Shown here one piece after another: positions 60,609 through 64,000 of a DNA stretch of 64,000 nt. The notes under the pieces are model-generated. The model was not told where the DNA came from, searched no databases, and saw only the letters and a program-made list of their open reading frames with translations. The DNA lies in NCBI RefSeq assembly GCF_003286415.2, contig NZ_CP043450.1, positions 5,704,001 to 5,768,000 on the forward strand, given 5' to 3'. Each line of letters begins with the position of its first letter. The first letter of the stretch is position 1. The translations under genes and the position numbers were made by a program. Origin of the DNA: Mucilaginibacter rubeus (lineage in GTDB: Bacteria > Bacteroidota > Bacteroidia > Sphingobacteriales > Sphingobacteriaceae).

Positions 60609-60616
60609 CAAAGTTA
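60609..60616 (-). promoter_or_regulatory. -7 box directly before panD
   Basis: TAACTTTG on the minus strand matches TAnnTTTG exactly, followed by CGTC and then the panD ATG. The 4-nt distance equals that at 34215-34227. Confidence 0.45.
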
Positions 60617-60626
60617 GGAATATTTA

Positions 60627-60751
60627 GTTCATGGTTCATAGTTGATAGTTCATAGTATTTGTTAGCTGGTTGTAAATAGTTTATGATTATTTCAACCAAC
60701 CCGCCAACGGCAAATTTGCTAAAAACCATGAACCATTATCTATGAACTATA
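60627..60751. repeat. Inverted word repeat between panC and panD
   Basis: ATAGTTCATAG (60645-60655) pairs with CTATGAACTAT (60740-60750). Related words GTTCATGGTTCATAG on the left and ACCATGAACCAT on the right flank it. The sequence looks like the word-like intergenic repeats seen elsewhere in the window. Confidence 0.55.
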
Positions 60752-60756
60752 GGCTC

Positions 60757-61614
60757 CTAATCAATCAACACATTATCAATCAATCTTGTTTTACCTACGC
60801 GGGCGGCTACCAACGCCACAACGCTTTCAGATGCCGGGGTGGCGGGATGAAGTGTCTTGCCATCGGCTATTTCAAAATACTCCAGTTCAACGCCGGGTTC
60901 ATTGCTGATCATTTGAGCGGCCTGCTGCTGTAGCGTGTCAATTTGATTGATATCGAAGTTTTCTTTAACCCAGTTGAGCGTTTTGGACAGGATGAGCGAA
61001 TGCTCACGATCATACGGGGTAAGGTGAATATTTCTCGAACTCATGGCCAGGCCGTCGGGTTCGCGTTCAATAGGGCACATCACCAGCTTAACCGGCATTT
61101 CCAATGCCTCAACCATTTTACTGATCACCATAAACTGCTGGTAATCCTTCTGGCCAAAAAAGGCTACATCGGGCTTAACTATATTGAACAATTTATTAAC
61201 TACCTGGGTAACGCCCTGGTAATGCCCAGGCCTGAATTTTCCTTCCAGCAAGTGCTCCAGATCACCCATGTCAAAATGCCATTTCTCATTATCAGCATAC
61301 ATCTCGGTAACCTGCGGATTAAACAAAATATCGCAGTTCACCTCTTCCAGTCGGCGGATGTCTTCGGTTATCGGGCGGGGGTATTTTTCGAGGTCCTTAG
61401 GGTCATTAAACTGGGTAGGGTTTACAAAAATGCTGCAAACAACCTGGGTGCTTTGCTGCTTTGCCAGTTCAATTAAACCCAGGTGCCCTTTATGCAATGC
61501 ACCCATGGTTGGTACAAAGCCAATTACTTTTACAGGCTTACGGTTAAAGTAATCTGATATTTCTTTTTTGGTGGTGAATATTTTCAATGTAACAGGTATT
61601 ACAAAATCTGGCAA
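60757..61614 (-). CDS. panC: Pantoate-beta-alanine ligase (pantothenate synthetase)
   Basis: A 285-residue enzyme joining pantoate and beta-alanine with ATP, the last step to pantothenate. Motifs: FVPTMGALHKGHLGLIELA (ATP-binding HxGH), SIFVNPTQFNDPKDLEKYP, VAFFGQKDYQQFMV and the serine-rich MSSRNIHLTPYDRE. The ATG at 61614 gives nine extra residues; the TTG at 61587 (L-K-I-F-T-T-K-K-E) would give a start and length (276) closer to the family norm, so the true start is uncertain. It runs toward panD. Confidence 0.95.
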   Translation of the reverse strand: MPDFVIPVTLKIFTTKKEISDYFNRKPVKVIGFVPTMGALHKGHLGLIELAKQQSTQVVCSIFVNPTQFNDPKDLEKYPRPITEDIRRLEEVNCDILFNPQVTEMYADNEKWHFDMGDLEHLLEGKFRPGHYQGVTQVVNKLFNIVKPDVAFFGQKDYQQFMVISKMVEALEMPVKLVMCPIEREPDGLAMSSRNIHLTPYDREHSLILSKTLNWVKENFDINQIDTLQQQAAQMISNEPGVELEYFEIADGKTLHPATPASESVVALVAARVGKTRLIDNVLID

Positions 61615-61661
61615 AGGTGTACAATTGCTTAAAAATAACCAAAAGTTACTTGCATAATTCG

Positions 61662-61693
61662 TTGGCAGTTTATATAATATTAGTTATATTTGC
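61662..61693 (+). promoter_or_regulatory. Predicted promoter of the starch-synthase-like gene
   Basis: TTG (61662-61664), a 21-nt spacer and TATATTTG followed by CA (61686-61693), an exact TAnnTTTG match, with the ATG 47 nt further on. It is divergent from panC. Confidence 0.5.
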
Positions 61694-61740
61694 AAACTCA
61701 AATTTTTTGACTTCTTTACATTTTAAATACTGATTTAGTG

Positions 61741-62565
61741 ATGGGTAAATCTAAGCTTTTGTTTATAACTCATGAAATGTCCCCTTTCCTTGAACTCACA
61801 AAAATTGCTGAAATAACACGCCAACTCCCGCAGGCCATGCAGGACAAAGGTTACGAAATTCGTATCCTTATGCCACGTTTCGGTAACATCAATGAGCGCA
61901 GGAACAGACTTCATGAAGTGATCCGGTTATCGGGTATGAATATTATCATTGATGATAATGACAACCCGCTGATCATCAAAGTAGCATCTATCCCGGCGGC
62001 GCGTATGCAGGTGTATTTTTTGGATAATGAAGAATATTTTCAGCGTAAACATGTATTTGCAGACAAAGAAGGTAAATTTTACGCCGACAATGATGAGCGT
62101 ATGATTTTCTTTTGCAAAGGCGCATTGGAAACTGTTAAAAAATTAGGTTGGGCGCCGGACGTGATCCATTGCCATGGCTGGATGAGCGCGCTTGTACCTG
62201 CTTATCTTAAAACAACCTACAAAGACGATCCTACTTTCAAACACTCAAAAATCATTTATTCTATTTATGAAAATGATTTTAAGGAGAAATTGCACAATGA
62301 CTTTACTACAAAAGCCATTATGAGCAATATGAACGAGCAGCATGTTGAGCCTTACAAAGGCGGCACCAACTCGGCATTATATGCCGGTGCTATCCACTAC
62401 TCAGACGGTATCGTTTTGGGCAGCCCTGACATTGATGCAGATGTGTTAAATAATGTTAAAAACAGCAATAAATCGGTTTTAGAATTTGATTCTACCGCAG
62501 ATTTCGAAAATTATTACAATTTTTACGACGAAATTACCAACGACGAATTGGTGGATGTTGCATAA
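61741..62565 (+). CDS. Half-length glycogen/starch-synthase-like protein (GT5 N-terminal domain only)
   Basis: A 274-residue protein from the ATG 61741 (a GTG one codon earlier is possible). It matches the N-terminal Rossmann domain of GT5 starch synthases: LLFITHEMSPF at the start, GYEIRILMPRFG and VIHCHGWMSALVPAYL. The ADP-glucose motif KxGGL is replaced by LELTKIAEI, and the whole C-terminal donor-binding half (~200 residues) is missing, with a stop and the DUF4270 gene 15 bp later. So it is probably not a working synthase. The short form is widespread in Bacteroidota next to panC and DUF4270, so it is a conserved protein rather than a recent truncation. Confidence 0.8.
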   Translation: MGKSKLLFITHEMSPFLELTKIAEITRQLPQAMQDKGYEIRILMPRFGNINERRNRLHEVIRLSGMNIIIDDNDNPLIIKVASIPAARMQVYFLDNEEYFQRKHVFADKEGKFYADNDERMIFFCKGALETVKKLGWAPDVIHCHGWMSALVPAYLKTTYKDDPTFKHSKIIYSIYENDFKEKLHNDFTTKAIMSNMNEQHVEPYKGGTNSALYAGAIHYSDGIVLGSPDIDADVLNNVKNSNKSVLEFDSTADFENYYNFYDEITNDELVDVA

Positions 62566-62580
62566 GACTTAATATTATAT

Positions 62581-63984
62581 ATGAAATTTTTCCGATTAGA
62601 CTTATTGACCCTGTTAATAAGTCTTTTTATTTTGAATAGTTGTAAACGCCAGGATGGTATTGGTTTGGGTATCAATGATCAAAACGAGATCAACGGTAAC
62701 CTCATAGTTGATACCAATATCGTTATCAATACTGTTGCTGATGATACCGCGTCAACATCGGGCATGACAAGAACACCGCTTGCCAACTTTGTTGACCCTG
62801 TATTTGGTACAACAAAAAGTATTGTTGCTTTGGGCGTAAACTTGCCAAATGGTGCAGCATATTCTGTTCCGGCAGGTACCCTTACCATTGACTCGGCTAT
62901 ACTTGTACTCAAATATTCTGATGGTTTTTATGGCGACTCACTGGCTTCACGTTATAAAATAAACGTTTATCAGCTTCAAAAGAAGGTTGAGAGCAAAACC
63001 TATTATAGCAATAACCACTGGGATGCTGATCTGAGCGCTTTGCTTGGTTCTAAAACCTTCACTGCGCGTACGCATGACAGTATCACTATTGCCCGCATCC
63101 GTGCCGACTCTACCGATACTGTACAGCGTGTTGCACCACAGTTGCGTGTACCATTGAGCAAAGCCTTCATCTACAATAACCTGTTTAATGCAAGCGGTAC
63201 AGTACTGGCATCGCCTACTACTTTCCAAAGTACAATAAAAGGTTTATACCTGAGCTTAGAAAGGGCACAGGCCAGCGACGCCGGTGGTATTATACAGCTT
63301 GACCTTGGTTCGTCTCAAATTGATGTTTTCTACAAAGTTGTTACCGCAGCCACGAGTACGACGACGAGTACCATCGACACTGCTTCAGTAACCATGCCAT
63401 TCTTTAACCGTGCCGCGGAAATTACGCATACTTACAGCACTACCATTCAGGCGGCACTTAATAATACAACAACATCGCAAAATACAATTTACCTTCAGGG
63501 GCTTGCAGGCTTAAGGGCTAAACTAAGTTTCCCTGGTTTGGATAAACTTGTTGACTCATCGGTAGTATTAAACCGTGCCGAAATCGTTATAACGCCACGT
63601 GCCGGTTCAGGTGTACCTTATGCGCCATTGCCTAAGCTAACCATGTATAAACTGGATATAGCCAAACAAAGGACATTAATACAGGATGCAAGTGCAAGCG
63701 ATCCGCGTTCACAAACCAGCTTGTTTGGCGGCCGCTATGATCGTACCAAAAAAGAATACCACTTCCTGGTTACGGCTTTTGTTCAGGATCTGATCCGCAA
63801 GAAAACCATTGACTATGGTACTTATATTGCCCCGGTTGATACTACCCTTGTTAACACCACAACAGGTATTGACGTGGCACCATCAACACAAACGGCAGCC
63901 CGTTCGATTATAGTGGGTAGCGATAAAAACACACCGGGTTACAGTATCCGCATGAATATCATTTACACCAAAATTCACAAGTAA
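62581..63984 (+). CDS. DUF4270 family lipoprotein
   Basis: A 467-residue lipoprotein: lipobox LFILNSC (C21) followed by QDGIGLGINDQNEINGNL, the typical start of DUF4270 proteins. The rest is beta-rich and threonine/serine-rich, consistent with an outer-membrane or surface protein; function unknown. It begins 15 bp after the half-length starch-synthase-like gene and is probably co-transcribed with it. The stop at 63984 is 16 bp from the window edge. Confidence 0.85.
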   Translation: MKFFRLDLLTLLISLFILNSCKRQDGIGLGINDQNEINGNLIVDTNIVINTVADDTASTSGMTRTPLANFVDPVFGTTKSIVALGVNLPNGAAYSVPAGTLTIDSAILVLKYSDGFYGDSLASRYKINVYQLQKKVESKTYYSNNHWDADLSALLGSKTFTARTHDSITIARIRADSTDTVQRVAPQLRVPLSKAFIYNNLFNASGTVLASPTTFQSTIKGLYLSLERAQASDAGGIIQLDLGSSQIDVFYKVVTAATSTTTSTIDTASVTMPFFNRAAEITHTYSTTIQAALNNTTTSQNTIYLQGLAGLRAKLSFPGLDKLVDSSVVLNRAEIVITPRAGSGVPYAPLPKLTMYKLDIAKQRTLIQDASASDPRSQTSLFGGRYDRTKKEYHFLVTAFVQDLIRKKTIDYGTYIAPVDTTLVNTTTGIDVAPSTQTAARSIIVGSDKNTPGYSIRMNIIYTKIHK

Positions 63985-64000
63985 GATATCTCTTAATAAA

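Overview
The window comes from a member of the Bacteroidota, most likely the family Sphingobacteriaceae (Mucilaginibacter or Pedobacter type). The evidence is a type IX secretion type-B substrate with its PorP/SprF partner, DUF4270 and DUF4097 proteins, NagB fused to a PIG-L domain, a CarB without its C-terminal regulatory domain, lipoproteins with Bacteroidota lipoboxes, few clear Shine-Dalgarno sites, and several upstream regions carrying the TAnnTTTG -7 promoter motif. It reads as ordinary chromosome: no tRNA, rRNA, phage, transposase or CRISPR array was seen.

Layout. 1-7 kb: a partial M16 protease, a DUF2059 protein, a membrane acyltransferase, and the divergent amino-sugar pair nagB / anmK. 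7-13 kb: a glycosyltransferase, then a three-gene operon of a large Ig/FN3-type secreted protein with a gliding-motility C-terminal domain, PorP/SprF and an OmpA/PD40 protein. 13.4-17.6 kb: a surface-glycan cluster (flippase, GT4, two methyltransferases). 17.7-21.2 kb: a LamG lipoprotein and a BlaI / M56 sensor pair with a dyad in front of blaI. 21.4-27.6 kb: a beta-CASP nuclease and a redox group (HIBADH-like enzyme, three SDRs, Crp/Fnr regulator, SnoaL-like protein). 27.8-34 kb: a thioredoxin-like protein, ssb, mutY, then HU, a TPR protein, a 29-residue basic protein resembling bS22/mS38, and RNase G. 34-40 kb: small hypotheticals, an orphan barstar, two overlapping lipoprotein genes, radA. 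40-44 kb: M61 and M28 peptidases and a NadR-like ATPase. 44.5-47.2 kb: an ECF sigma / anti-sigma / DUF4097 operon behind a good ECF-type promoter. 47-53 kb: an AraC regulator, a tandem non-coding duplication, a DPP-IV-type peptidase and a serine hydrolase. 53-59 kb: an NHL lipoprotein, small envelope proteins and carB. 59.7-64 kb: a lipoprotein, panD, panC, a half-length starch-synthase-like protein and a DUF4270 lipoprotein.

The least-described material is small or non-coding. It includes the 29-residue basic protein beside RNase G, four families of inverted-repeat elements, a tandem duplication that carries a dead copy of a peptidase gene's 3' end, two genes whose -7 box lies only 4 nt before the ATG, and a predicted membrane protein with possible acyl-carrier-like features. 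All function calls rest on motif recognition from the sequence alone; no database search was run.
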